Part shown: piece after piece, positions 1-11,627 of the stretch
How the letters are laid out: each line of letters opens with the position of its first letter
How positions within the stretch are numbered: the first letter of the stretch is position 1
Source: Sclerotinia nivalis
Lineage: Eukaryota; Ascomycota; Leotiomycetes; Helotiales; Sclerotiniaceae
NCBI GenBank assembly: GCA_029531795.1
Contig: JAPEIS010000013.1
Location: 2,108,001-2,172,000 of the forward strand
Direction of reading: 5' to 3'
DNA length: 64,000 bases
The notes under the pieces: model-generated
Told to the model about the DNA's origin: nothing
What the model saw: the letters and a program-made list of their open reading frames with translations, nothing else
The model's database searches: none
Program-made: the position numbers and the translations under genes

Positions 1-1039
1 GATTAAAATATAATAATCCATTCGATTTTCAGATAATATTTTTCTGTCGAATTTAATGATTTCAAATAGAACAGATAATTTGTATATTGGGAGTTTAATA
101 GTTTCAATTCAATTTCAATTCACGAAAGTATATCCCTTGTATTTATTATTTACTATAATGTAAATAGAATAGGATCGATCAGGTATTAACAGAATAGTAA
201 TATATAATATTATTAGGTTTACTCAATTGTTTGTTTTTTTAGCAAAAGATAAGCTTCGAATTGTAACAACGAATAGATATAATGTATACAGGGTTTTCGT
301 TTGATAACGATTTATACTAAACGGGCTTCGTTTCCCGAATTCGAAAAACCGGAAAAGGATAGATTATATAATGATATAATATATAATTGAATTTAAACAA
401 AGAACAGAACAAAGAATGGCAAGGTAAGATTGGTAAGATTAGTTTTAGTTTATACAGAATGATTATCTAAAAACGAATAATCTTTTATATAGTAATCAAT
501 AGATTTATAACGGAAGTATTTTTCTTATTTACATTTATTAGTATGTTTTTGAGAATTGAGATCTATTAGATCTTCAGTAGATATAATTGTAACAAAAGTA
601 GCAGATTGGATAATAGTATTCGAAGATGGAGCAAGGATATAATTAATAGAATTCGGATTTTGAATCGTAATACAGAACAATAGAACGATTGGATTGCGAC
701 TAGAATCGATCGATTCTATCAAATATAAACAACGATTCTTCAATGTTTATACAAAAGCAACAAATACATCGATACTATTTGTAAATAACTCAACAATAAC
801 AATCTAGTTCTTCAATTCATTCGATAAAACTTATTCTAATAGAATAATCAGAATATTATTATCGTCGACTATCCCGATTTCCAATATTAACCTTTAAAAC
901 TCAATATAGAAAATATAGAACAACTAATTCCTCTATTTCAAATTGATCAAGAGTTTTCAGGCCTCGGTCTATTTATTCTGGTTTTTATAAATTCTTTCCA
1001 ATATTTATAATAGATCTTTATAATCAACAAGTTTAACAA

Positions 1040-1373
1040 ATTACTTTTTGATATTATATAATCGAATTTGTACAACAACAAATCCAATTAATCTTCCAAT
1101 TATATAAATCAAACAGAAATATAAAGAAATAAAGCAATTGGAATTGATATACATTTTATTCTATATTTGATCGACAAATCGATCAAGATCGATTTTCGTT
1201 CCATCAAATGATACAGGATCAGATATCTTCTCATTTAATTGAAGCTTCAACAAAACAGAAGCAGCAATCGGAGTTGTAACAAACATTAAAGACAAGAAAT
1301 CGATTAGATCGATGAAGATTAAAACAAACAAAACAACAAAAACAGAATGAAATTGAATTAAATGAACAATCAA
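1040..1373 (-). pseudogene. Ty3/gypsy gag remnant (N-terminal part), RIP-decayed
   Basis: The minus strand reads a gypsy-type Gag start: a short leader, then SDPVSFDGTKIDLDRFVDQI, the usual 'DP..FDG....L..F..Q' opening of fungal gypsy Gag. After an in-frame TAG it continues with peptides like YIIGRLIGFVVVQIR, matching the usual 'Y....L.G.A..QI.P' Gag core. Stops look like TGG-to-TAG changes. The element probably runs leftward off the window; an open stretch at 525-743 may be more of it. No function is expected. Assignment rests on motif recognition, not a search. Confidence 0.6.
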
Positions 1374-1775
1374 TCTATCGTTCTCCTCCTTTTATTGTAT
1401 AAATACAATTTTCTCGATTTACAAATCGAAAATAAACTTTTGAATTATAGATTGTAGATCGATTATCTCTATCTTTATTCTTATACTATAATCGTAAAAA
1501 GAGATAAGATAATAATACCAGATCACAATATCGCTGATTACAATAATAGCGAATTCTTCGAGGAAACCGAACTGGCTAAGCAAATACAAACAGGATGATA
1601 TTGTAGAAATATCGGTACAAATAGATAGGAACTATATAGTATTATAAAAGCAATAAGTAGAATAACAGAAATCATTTTTATTAATAAAACATAGCTCGAA
1701 GAATTATATTTCTACAAAAAGAACAATTCCTTAAATATATTTATGTATAGTATTAGCCCCGATCGGAGCTAACCT

Positions 1776-1895
1776 ACACTTATCCGAGGTCCGACTCCTG
1801 TGGATCGGAACCCGAGCGGTCTCCGTATACCATATACGGGGACCCCGTGACAAGGTTATACAGCGAACAGGATACTGACTCAGCAACTTCCAACA
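1776..1895 (-). repeat. Copia-type 3' LTR start (partial)
   Basis: Read on the minus strand from 1895, the sequence starts TGTTGGAAGTTGCTGAGTCA and matches the first roughly 42 bases of the repeat ending at 2917, differing by transitions. It lies directly after a polypurine tract (GGGGGGA, plus positions 1896-1902), the expected place for a 3' LTR. Beyond about 42 bases the two copies diverge, so the low boundary is uncertain and this copy may be longer or rearranged. Confidence 0.5.
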
Positions 1896-2305
1896 TCCCC
1901 CCATTGCTGAAGTCCTCAAAAATGAAGCTATTCCTACTTTCCATATGCTTAAAAATCATAAATCCTGTCTAGACCTTATTAAAAACTGTAATATCTAGTC
2001 TCCTATGAAATTTAATATTTACAGAAAAGAGTACCTCTGATATATCAATCCCTTAAAATCCTTTGAAGAATAATGATTAGCTAAATATTCAATCTCTTTA
2101 TTCTTTGAAAAAATAGAAAACAATCTCTTTATTCTCGTAATAGAAAACAGTATGAAGAATGGTAATCAACTAGATATTCAATTTCTTTACTCTCGTAGTA
2201 GAAAACAACCATATCCTTTCAAATTGTACTATATTGATATTCGTCCTTCTGGGAATCTTCGATACCATCTGCAAAGCTAGCTTTAGGGCTAGGGCTCTTA
2301 TTTCT

Positions 2306-2720
2306 TCACTTTTTCTTTGAAATCTCTTCCTCGGAACTCGATTCGGATGAAGAGGTATCTGATTCGTCCTTCGGTTTCTTCGTAGATTTCGATTTCTTTG
2401 TGGATTTCGACTTCAATTTCGACTATATATTAAGCAAATCAGCAATATCAACAAACTCCATTAGTTTCTCTCGTTGAATAGGTGATACTGCCCCATTTAG
2501 GATAGTAAGTGCCTTTCCCCTCCTATCAATAAACTCAGATCTTTTACGTTTCTCAGCGACAATGGCATTATTCGCAAGTACTGATTCGATATCTAAACCA
2601 ACAACTATTCTCCAAGCATCGGCAACAACAAGAGCTAGTTTACAAGCGAAGTGAAAATCAGAATAATTATTTCCATCGAAAATAGATATAGAACTTCATT
2701 TTGATTTGTAATTCTTTTTG
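2306..2720 (-). pseudogene. Copia-type gag (UBN2-like) remnant with in-frame stop
   Basis: Minus-strand reading gives FDGNNYSDFHFACKLAL and then AWRIVVGLDIES, the 'F.G.NY..W......' opening of Copia Gag. After an in-frame TAG (probably a former TGG Trp) the same frame runs into a very charged tail of Lys/Ser then Glu/Ser/Lys and ends at a TGA at 2306-2308. No protease, integrase or reverse transcriptase follows before the polypurine tract at 1896, so this element seems to carry gag only. Broken by at least one stop. Confidence 0.55.
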
Positions 2721-2796
2721 ATCGATGATGATTGTTCTATAATAACGATGGATGGTGTAGTTGTATCAATAGAAGTGCGATGCGGGCTTTATAACC

Positions 2797-2917
2797 TGTT
2801 GGAATACGAAATATAGAGTTGCAAGTGTGTGTAGTTGTTATTGTAGTGTAGGTCTTATGGAAAGCTTATATATGAGGTTATACGGCGAACAGGATGCTGA
2901 CTCAGCAACTTCCAACA
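2797..2917 (-). repeat. Copia-type 5' LTR (121 bp, TGTTGGAA...TTCCAACA)
   Basis: The 121-bp segment starts and ends with an 8-bp inverted repeat, TGTTGGAA/TTCCAACA, as LTRs do. On the minus strand it is followed at once by GGTTATAAAGCCCGC (plus 2782-2796). This resembles the complement of the anticodon-stem region of initiator tRNA-Met, the half-tRNA primer used by many Copia elements. A TATA-like stretch lies inside. Its first 42 bases recur at 1895. Confidence 0.6.
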
Positions 2918-2939
2918 AAAACTATTAAATAGTAAATGA

Positions 2940-3520
2940 AAAACTTATCAAAAGGATTTACTTTTGTATCATTTAATTTAAATAGTATAAGAATAATTGT
3001 TTTTATAGATGTATTTTTTGCTAATAATACAGATATATCATCTCAGATTGGATATATAATTTGTTTAATGGATAAGGATAATAATACCAATATTGTTCAT
3101 TAATTCTTTGTTAAATACAAAAGAATAACAAAAAACATTCTAGCATTTGAACTATATTGATTAGTTCTAGACTTTGATATAGAGGCTACAATCAAAAGTA
3201 CTATTAATACTATTATTCAACTAAAAAAACAAATCCCTTTTTTTGTATATACCAATTCTAATTCATTATTTGAACTATTTACCAAGTTAGGTTTTACTAT
3301 AAAGAAAAGACTTATAATCGATATTCTTTCGTTATAACAATTTTACAAACGAAAAGAAATTATTGAAATCAAATAGATCGATGAAGGATCGAACCCTATT
3401 GATGTTATGATTAAAAATAAATCCTGTTAAATATTAAAGGAATTAATCGATACAAATAAGATTATTATCAAAGAGACGAAATGGGTAGAAAAAGAGAATT
3501 GAAAAACTGAAGGAATTCGA
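2940..3520 (+). pseudogene. Copia-type RNase H remnant (C-terminal pol)
   Basis: The plus strand reads, with several stops, through typical Copia RNase H blocks: a 'VVFIDVFFANN.D.SSQIGYI' block (normally FTDASFAN..D..SQ.G), then 'LAFELY.LV.DFD', then 'FVYTNSNSLFELFTKLG' (normally TDS..L...), and a tail with 'VKWIDG'-like residues. Several Trp codons appear as TAG/TGA and key Asp/Ala residues are changed, as RIP would do. It is on the opposite strand from the neighbouring LTR-gag element and starts about 25 bases from that LTR, so one element may have inserted into the other. Confidence 0.6.
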
Positions 3521-4187
3521 ATCATATAACTTTTTAGAAAAGTTACCAGTATCGGGATCACAACTATATAATTATAAACTGTAGTTAAATTATATAATCG
3601 TATTAGATCATATAATCATAAAAGACTGTACGAACTCCTTCAATATATATTTAAGGAGTTTGTTCTTTCAATATAGATAATAATAATTAAGAATCAAGTT
3701 TTATCAAATAGATTAAAGTACTTTACACTTTGAACCTTACCATTTCGATACCAACAATAGCTTTCTAAATATAGATAAAATCCTTAAAATATTGAATTGT
3801 AGTTTTTTGTTATATAAAATTAGGATTTAATTGAACAGAAAGAACAATAAAGGGTTTGATAATTCGAAAAGAATATAATCCATTGATATATATATCGAAA
3901 TGTTTGTTTATAATAAAAAAGATATCGATACAAAATACGATCAGAGGTTTACAAAATCGAACAAAGAAAGCTCGAATTGTTTCAGTGTTAAGGTATTCAT
4001 TCTATAATAAAGCAATGAGATTAAAGATCTATTGATCTTCATTTGCTTTATTAGTAGTAGCTTTGATTATATTAATCAAAGATTGGAAAAGAGAAGGAAT
4101 CAGGAGAACGAAAGATATAATAACGGAAACGCATCTGTATAACGCCTACCGAGGCTGAAAAGTTTCGTTTTTAAATCCTATAGATGA

Positions 4188-4460
4188 TGTGACGATGGTC
4201 TTAATTCAAGGCATGATAGAATGAATCAATTAATCTATACTAGAGAATAACAAACTACCGTACCAAATACAATAGAGTTGAGCCTTTTATAATCCTCTCG
4301 GAGGGGATCAAAGCCCTAAGCGAATACAGGGTGAAATAAATGAAATAAATGAAATAAATGAAATAATAATCTGAGGCATTTTGATCCCTTCGGAGGGGAC
4401 CAAAAGCCGAAAGAATGGTCTAAAGCATTTATGGTATGATAGAATAACAGGATCGTTATA
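4188..4460 (-). repeat. 3' LTR of the gypsy element (273 bp)
   Basis: Direct repeat of 11368-11622, differing mostly by transitions. Plus-strand ends are TGTGACGATGG and GATCGTTATA; the partner copy ends GATCGTTACA, so the original LTR was TG...CA with near-inverted tips. It holds four copies of a 9-bp ATGAAATAA-type unit where the other LTR has two, accounting exactly for the 18-bp length difference. A TCCCTTCGGAGGGGA palindrome is present. Confidence 0.9.
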
Positions 4461-4492
4461 TCATCCCCTTTTCAAAGAAAACAGGCTTGCTT

Positions 4493-5641
4493 TCAAGCTT
4501 TCCTTCTAACCTTTCGAATTGGCGAAATAGGTTCTTCTTTTATTATTATAGCTTTTCTTTTCTTTTGTAATGTGTTGGGGATGGAATTGTTGTTGTCGTT
4601 TTCGATTTCGATAAGCTCTACGAAGGCCTTTTTTATCGGAGTTGAAGGGGTTTTCGCGGATTGCCTGGTTTCATGTGTATAACCCGGTATATCGAATACT
4701 ATATCCAATGTAGCGGTATTGCGATGACGAAGAGGTTCGTTGTTGAATCGATCTGATGTAGTACAAATTTCCCCCTTTTTGTATTTTCCGAAAAGACTAT
4801 AAGGCAGTATGGTAAGTCCTTTATTTTTCATAAAAGAAAGGGTACAGAAGGGGTGGGGAATATCATTTTTGGAATTGACGAATGCCTGTGTATGCTTCAT
4901 GTCAATCGTAACGGATTCCGGAATTCGATTTCCACCACTCCCACCTTTATAATCGTATTGCTAAAAATGCTCGATAACAGTAGTATTCAAAGCTCGGTAT
5001 GTATTAATACTGCTAATCGTTGTGATTACGATGTGGACGAGTTTGAATGTGAGAGTAATATTCGTTTGCTATTTTGGATGAGCCTCAATAAACAATTTTA
5101 AAGTTAATGTTCTGTTTTGAGTGTAAATGGTTAGCCTTTTCTGTGAGAGTTTGATATCGAGCTTTGTGTGTTTGCCTTTACTAGTTATTTCAACGAATTT
5201 CGTATACTTTTCGTTTATATCTTTTTTCATTATATTCAATTGTTTATAAAATTGTTTTATTCTTTCGAATACGTTGAAGCGATAGACAAAATCTTCAAGA
5301 TCGGTGCCAGTTTGTACAACTTGTGTTTTGACTATATCGATCATTTGTGTTGTATCGGTGACAGGCATATCTAGGTGATTTTCGATAAAGTCGATGACGT
5401 TGAAGAAATATATTTCTTCGCTGTTCGGAGATGTGATTATTTGGGAGTTCTTTTCTTGTTCAGGAAAACGGTGGCCAGTATTTTTTATTACAAAAGGAAA
5501 TATAGCAAGTTTCAAAAGGGGAGAGGCGGAAGGAGAGAAACGATTGTTGGCGGGATTATTTGAGGATGAAACCGTAACAGCTCTTCGAGGCGAATTGAAT
5601 AGATTTTTTAGAAAATTCATAATGAAAAAGATATTTTTCAA
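4493..5641 (-). pseudogene. Third ORF of the gypsy element (unknown function), two in-frame TAG stops
   Basis: Between the pol chromodomain and the 3' LTR the minus strand keeps one frame of 383 codons, interrupted only by two TAG codons (about 5069-5071 and 4964). Both can come from CAG or TGG by a single transition. The frame is less decayed than pol. The middle part is Lys/Thr rich; the C-terminus is strongly basic with KKRK and RKVRRK clusters, suggesting a nuclear or nucleic-acid-binding protein. I see no membrane segment or signal peptide, so it does not look like an envelope protein. I recall reports of Botrytis gypsy elements carrying an extra gene but cannot verify homology. Confidence 0.55.
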
Positions 5642-5879
5642 TGAATTGAATCGGTTTTATAGAAATATAGTTATTGTATATTGAATAGAATAATAGTAAG
5701 GAAAGAGAAAAAACAAAATAAAAATCAAAGCAAATAAACAAACAATAGAAAAAGCAAAAACAATAACAAATGATTTTTTGAAGTGAATTATAATTTAGGT
5801 GCAATCTTCTTTTCGAAGGAAGGGAGAGTAGACAAATAATTATGTTTTGTAGTTTTATTTATAGATTTATTATCTATGA

Positions 5880-8800
5880 ATTCGTCGTAATCGTTGTTAT
5901 TATTCTTTTAGGTTCTTATCCATTCAGGAAGGTGATTAGGAGGTCCTATAGCTTCAGGATATTGAGTATAGAACTCCCGTATCTTATACGGAGTGTATAT
6001 AACATTGGAAAAGTAATATTATACAAGATCATCATTGTATTTTATCCATTTTACCTTGTATCGGACCTATCCGCGGAGGAGTTTCGATACTAGAATCTAC
6101 TACATTTCGAATTCCGTATTTGCTGTTATTATAATAGGTGAAGAAAATTCGATATGTTGTTCGGGAATTAGATTTCCTGTAGCTTTTCGTAGTTTATCGG
6201 GGGAAAAGATTTTATGGATTTGTATACTTTCAGGAAAATCCAATCGATACGAATAATCGACTTTTTCGAATATACGGTATAATCCGGCCATCTGCAGATC
6301 GAGCTTGCAACTAGGCCTTTCCGTAATAAAGTTTCTAGTAGTTATATATACTTCGTTTCCTATTTGGAAGTTGATAGGTCGTTAATGGCGATCGATATCC
6401 TTTACCTTCTTTTGTTGGACCTTAGAAAGGATATCCTTAACCATCTTCTAAACCTCATATATACATTTGAAGAAAACCTACACATCAACGTAGTTCAACT
6501 TTTCTGTAGCTGTATAAGGGATATTGAAAGAGGGTTTGTCCCAATCGAAGGAAGTAGTTGGAGAATATTCGTTTTGAAGTTCGAAAGGGGATATTCCCAA
6601 GCTTTTGTGGGGTATAGTAAATTATATGTAATCCATTATACACAAAAGTTTCGATCAATTGTTTTGATAGTAATTGATATAGGGTCGGAATTGTTGATCC
6701 AGATATTGATTTATGATTTCGGTTTATTCATCTATTTGAGGATGGTAGGTTGTAAATAGTTTTAATTTGATATCTAGGATTCGTATAAATTCGTTTTAGA
6801 AGCTGGAAATGAATTGCGGATCTTTATTGGATGTAATAGTAGTTGAAGCGCCTTTCCAATGGTAGATATGATTCAAATATAGTAAAGCTATTTCTTAGAC
6901 GATTGTAGTGTGATAGTAAGGGATACATATTGATTACTTCGATAACCTATCAACAATTACAAAAATGTTATCGTATCCGTATTTATTTTTCGAAAATGAT
7001 TTGAAATCCATTAACACATCTGTCCATAGTTGGATAGGAATAAATAAAGGATGCAAAAAACCAGACATTCGATTTTTTGGGACATAATAATTGTGGCAAA
7101 TAGTATAATTATCAATATACTAATCGATATAATCGGCTATTCCTTTCCAAAAATACCGCTTTTTTATAATTAGTTTCGTTTTAATCTTACCAGGATAAAC
7201 TGAAAAGATCTGGGTATAAACTTCCTCTATAAGATTAATACAGAGGCCATCTATATCGAACATAACTAATCGGTTTTTGTGGAGTAATAAGCTATTATGT
7301 ATAGAATATCCTTTTTTCAGTTTAACAACCAAATCGCATTCTGATTGTACAGAAGAATGTATACAGTTGATTTGTAGGATACGGTTTACGAGATCAAGTT
7401 CTTTTGTTTCAATAGCTAAAATCGCAACTACCTCCCCCCCCTCTATATTGAGTTCGTCCAATATCCTTTTGTTAAGAATTTCTGATGGGAATAGGGTTTG
7501 AGTACGATATCCAGAGTATACTATTTCCTGCGCTTCCACTTCTTGATTATAACGGCTAAGGGTATCTGCTACAACATTATTAACTCCCGATCGATATGAT
7601 ATTTCGAACTAGAAGTTTGCTAAAGTTTCAAACTATTTTGCTTATCGTTGATTCAAGGTTTTCTTGGTCATAAAATATTCCAAAGTTTTATAATCGGTGA
7701 TGATTTTAATATAATAAAAAGAACCTGTAAATTCTGCTTTTCAGGTTTTGAAGGCCTTGATAACAATAAGTATTTCCTTATCGAATATGGTATAATTCAT
7801 TTCAACCGGAAATATAATTTTGGTAAAGAAAACGATAGGATGTTATTGATTATTATTGTATAGTTGAGAAAGCATTCCTCCGATAATACCATCTGAAGTA
7901 TCTATCTCAATTATGGTTTGAAGATATAATTGGTAATGTTTCAATATAGGGGTCTGGAGTATAGCCTGTTTAAGGCAATCGAAAGTAGCGGTGCAAGCGT
8001 TGTCCTATATGAAAGGAGTTTCCTTTTTGGTTAGATTGGTTAAGGGGTGAGCAATTCGTTTGAAATCTTGTATAAAATGTTGGTAAAAGTTACAAAACCC
8101 TAGAAAGGATTATACTCCTTTAACATTTGTAGGGGCTTTCTATTCTTTTATGATTTCGATTTTCTATAGATCGATTTCTATTCCTTTTGTGAAGATAATA
8201 AAATTAAGATATTTAATCTTTTTAATATTGAATTCATATTTGTTGATATCGGTCTGTAGATCAGTTTTTCGGAGACAATCAAGGATCTGTAATATATACA
8301 ATTCATACTCTGATTTGTTTTCAAAGTAAATCAAAATATTGTTTAGGTAAGTTGTATATATTATATCCAAAAGATCGAAAAGAATATTGTTCATATAACG
8401 CTGATAAGTAGCAGAACTATCGATTAATCCAAAAAATAAGATTTTATATTTATAAATTCTATATCGAGTTCGGAATATGGTCAAATCTTCGGAATTAGGG
8501 TACATACGAATTCGATGGAATATTTGCCGGATATCCAGCTTCGTAAAGATTTTCGATTTCGATATGTGTATTAGCATTTCGTTGATTAAGGGCAGAGGGT
8601 ATTCATCTCTTTTGGTAAATATATTAAAACATTGGAAATTGATATAGAAACGTAAACCACCATTTAGCTTGGAAACGAAAAGTACAAATACAGCGAAGGG
8701 AGATAAATTAATCTCGATAAAACCCTTTTTCAGATTATCTACCAGATATTCTTTTACGATTAGTAATTCCTTCGAAGATATATTGTATATCGGGTTAGTC

Positions 8801-9246
8801 CTGAATTGTATATCGGGGGGAATTTCGATTTTATGATTATATGTGGTATATTGTAGTAATTTATCTGATTCCTTTTTGGAAAAGATTTCAAGGTATTTAT
8901 AGTAAGCCTGGGGGACTCTTTGGATCAATTTCTGAAGTTCTTTGTCGTTCGAATTCCGTATTCGATTTTCTAGTATTGTATTGATTTTATGAATGCTAGT
9001 GGAAAAGATGATGTTATTGTAATGATGATTATATATTTTGAAAGCTTCAGTGGAGATTGTAGTGATATCGATAGCGATTTGTGAGAGATAGATTGATTGA
9101 TAGTGTTCGGAAAACAGCTCATTTAAGAGTGCAAAGCGATTAATTGGTTTGATCTTTGTGGAGGGAAGCAAATTCTCGGTTTTGGTCTTTGCGGAGGGAA
9201 GCAAATTTCGTTCGACAAGTAAGCTTTTTTGGAATTCCTTTTCCAT
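5880..9246 (-). pseudogene. Gypsy pol: reverse transcriptase, RNase H, integrase, chromodomain (RIP-broken)
   Basis: Reverse transcriptase lies at 8164-9246 with a recognisable 'LDIRQIFHRIRM' block and a palm motif reading YLNN instead of YLDD, so both catalytic Asp codons became Asn. RNase H/thumb sequence follows at about 7,700-8,160 with stops. The integrase zinc-binding region at 7120-7539 shows 'YPGKIKT' where HPGKTKT is usual (His to Tyr). The integrase C-terminus 'SYRLDFPESIQIH.IFSPDKLRK' lies at 6100-6291. A chromodomain-like 'KWIKYNDD...REFYTQYPEAIGPPNHLPEW' stretch, with stops, occupies about 5,880-6,090. Not functional. Confidence 0.85.
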
Positions 9247-9893
9247 TTATCGAAGGTTAATGTATAAATCCTATTTATGTTTAATAATGAATCTAGTTAA
9301 AGGAAGAGAGGGTTTTAGATAATCGATTTCGAAAAAGATATCACATCGTCGTATATCTTTTTCAAATTCGGGGTTGGATAATGATTTAGGGGCTGAAAAA
9401 GATTTTCTGGAGATAATTATGTCCTTTGAAAAGTATGGGATTGGTGGTAAATCCTTTGATTATACTAATTGGTAATTGAAGGATTTAGATATTATATTAT
9501 AGATTTTGAATTATAGATCTTTGATGATGATATTCCTTTTTATATCAATTAATAAGAAAGAGACTTGAAGAAAGATTCTACTATCTAATCGGAACGTCAA
9601 ATGGATAGAATGGATGATAGTAGTATTTTGCTAGTTATTATATTTTTGAATAAGGATAGAATTGTTTAAAGAAGTAATAAAAACATTAATATATCGAGAA
9701 AATTGATATACAAAATAAATATTAATAAACAAATAAACAAATACACCAATATCCGCCAATACGGAAGATCAAACTTGGAAACTATAAATTAAAAGATGAT
9801 AAGGGAGTAGAAAACTGTTGCCATTTATAAAGCTCCAAAGATTAATATGTTTGAGGTTATATTGATAATTTTGAGAAAAAACTTTCTTAAGGA

Positions 9894-11159
9894 CTAATCC
9901 TTTCCCGACTTATATGAATCGGAATCAGGAAGTTCCGAAAAAGTTTCCTCGTTTTCAGAGGTTGTATCAATCTTATGGATGCCAAGAGGACAAATGTGAT
10001 CCTTAGTCCAATTAGGGGCTTTGCATTTGAAGTAAGCAAAGGATGGGGCAGGAGGGTGAGACTTGAAATTCGGTATAAAGCTAGAAACGGCCGATTTTTC
10101 CCTTCCTATATATTCTAGTTTGGCATTGTTATGCAAAAGGGTGGAATTCCTAACACGATTGTCAAGCAAGGGAACTTTTCGATCAAGATTCCTGGCTATT
10201 GTAATATATTTCTGATTCACAATATATATCCTTGTATTTATATTCGTTAAATGATTTATGTAATCCTGGAAATCAGGGTAAAGATTTATAATGGCTATTA
10301 TTGTAGTTCTCAGTAAGGAGGAAAGCTTCGAAATGAATTCTCTTCGAAAGGAATCTTTTGGTTGATCAATTTCTACCGCGAATTCCAAGAATTATGTATA
10401 GAATTGATGGAAAGTTATAGTTTCTATTTGTAGAAATCGGAATTCGTTTATAACTAGTTTCTATCGATTAGATGTAAGGTAAATAAAACTAAGGTAATCC
10501 AAAATGCTTTGGTATGTAGCAAACTCCTTTCGAATCATTTTCGGTTTTAAATATTGTTATATATCATTAATAGTCTATCGGAAAATAATATAAACTTTTA
10601 TATTCTTGTTCAGATAATAATCTGTATTATCCAAAAGTTTTCCTTTTACAAAAAATCTTTATGATTCGAAGAAAGAGTTGATTTCATTATTAAAAGGTTT
10701 AGGATCTTTTATTTTTGTATTGAGTTTTCTATAGGGAGATATTGTAGATACTGATCTTTTTTCTATTGTAGAATCTTCTTTGTTAGGTATAACAATATTG
10801 GGATTTTCAATCTATCGAGAATGCTATTATTGTATTTGAGAATGAGAGAGAGATCTATTATCGTTTATATTAAAGGATCTTTTTTGTAAAAAGCTAATTA
10901 AAGTGAAATGAATTTGATCTAATTGTTCTAATATAATCTGATTTTGAGCTTGGATTTCGTGGTTTTCTTTTTGTAGGTTTTGAAGATTTGTCGTTCCGGT
11001 TATAGAAGGAACTGGTTCTCTTCGAATTGGTGAATATAAAAATGGGTTTATAATTGTCGTTTTATTGATTTCTGTATCAAATCCAGGATCTTTCTTTTGT
11101 CTAGTTTGTTCGATTTGAGCTTGTAATTCTGTTATAATGGATTCAATAGTAGTGAACAA
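9894..11159 (-). pseudogene. Gypsy gag remnant
   Basis: Two open stretches on the minus strand downstream of the 5' LTR. The first (11159 to 10827) starts with Met and is Gln-rich, helical-looking. The second (10388 to 9894) contains a degenerate zinc-knuckle 'FKCKAPNWTKDHICP' near an acidic Ser/Glu tail. Position between the 5' LTR and pol, and the knuckle, identify it as gag. The stretch between is full of stops. The protease region expected at 9,250-9,890 is too decayed to mark. Confidence 0.65.
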
Positions 11160-11367
11160 AGGTGTATAGGGTTTTCTCGAACGGATAGATATAATAATAA
11201 TACCGATGAAAATTCGGAAAGGTCAATCGAATATATATAAAAAGTTTCGTTAGTTCAATAATTTCGATGGATATAATTAGTTAGATATTCTGGTCTTCTT
11301 AAAGAATATTATAATCTTCTCAGGGGATATTCTATCCTTCTCAAAAGTACTAATAAATTTGTTATAA

Positions 11368-11622
11368 TATAATGATAATCTTAATTCAAAGTATGATAGA
11401 ATGAATCAATTAATCTATATTAGAGAATAACAAACTATTATATCAAATATAATAGAATTAAGCCTTTTATGATCCCCTTGAAAAAGACTAAAGCCTTAAG
11501 CGAATATAGGGTGAAATAAATGAAATAATAATCTGAAGCATTTTGGTCCCTTCGGAGGGGACCAAAAGCCGAAAGAATGGCCTAAGGCATTTATGGCATG
11601 ATAGAATAACAGGATCGTTACA
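11368..11622 (-). repeat. 5' LTR of the gypsy element (255 bp)
   Basis: Partner of 4188-4460. Its plus-strand left end reads TATAATGATAATC where the other reads TGTGACGATGGTC: all differences are G-to-A or C-to-T. The right end is GATCGTTACA, followed directly by the GATGA duplication. The element is transcribed leftward from here. Confidence 0.9.
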
Positions 11623-11627
11623 GATGA

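Larger units (their letters stand above)
4188..11622 (-). mobile_element. Complete-length Ty3/gypsy chromovirus LTR retrotransposon, RIP-inactivated
   Basis: A 7.4-kb minus-strand element bounded by direct repeats at 4188-4460 and 11368-11622 and by a 5-bp target duplication GATGA (4183-4187 and 11623-11627). Inside, in transcription order from high to low coordinates, are gag, protease/reverse transcriptase, RNase H, integrase with a C-terminal chromodomain, and an additional ORF. A polypurine tract (minus GAAAAGGGGATGA, plus 4461-4473) abuts the 3' LTR. The reading frames carry many stops and D-to-N, H-to-Y changes, all explained by C/T and G/A transitions. It cannot encode an active protein set now. 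The primer binding site was not recognised. Confidence 0.9.

Noticed and set aside
4493..5641. Envelope gene making the gypsy element a retrovirus-like errantivirus
   Set aside because: No signal peptide, no transmembrane helix and a basic nuclear-like C-terminus.
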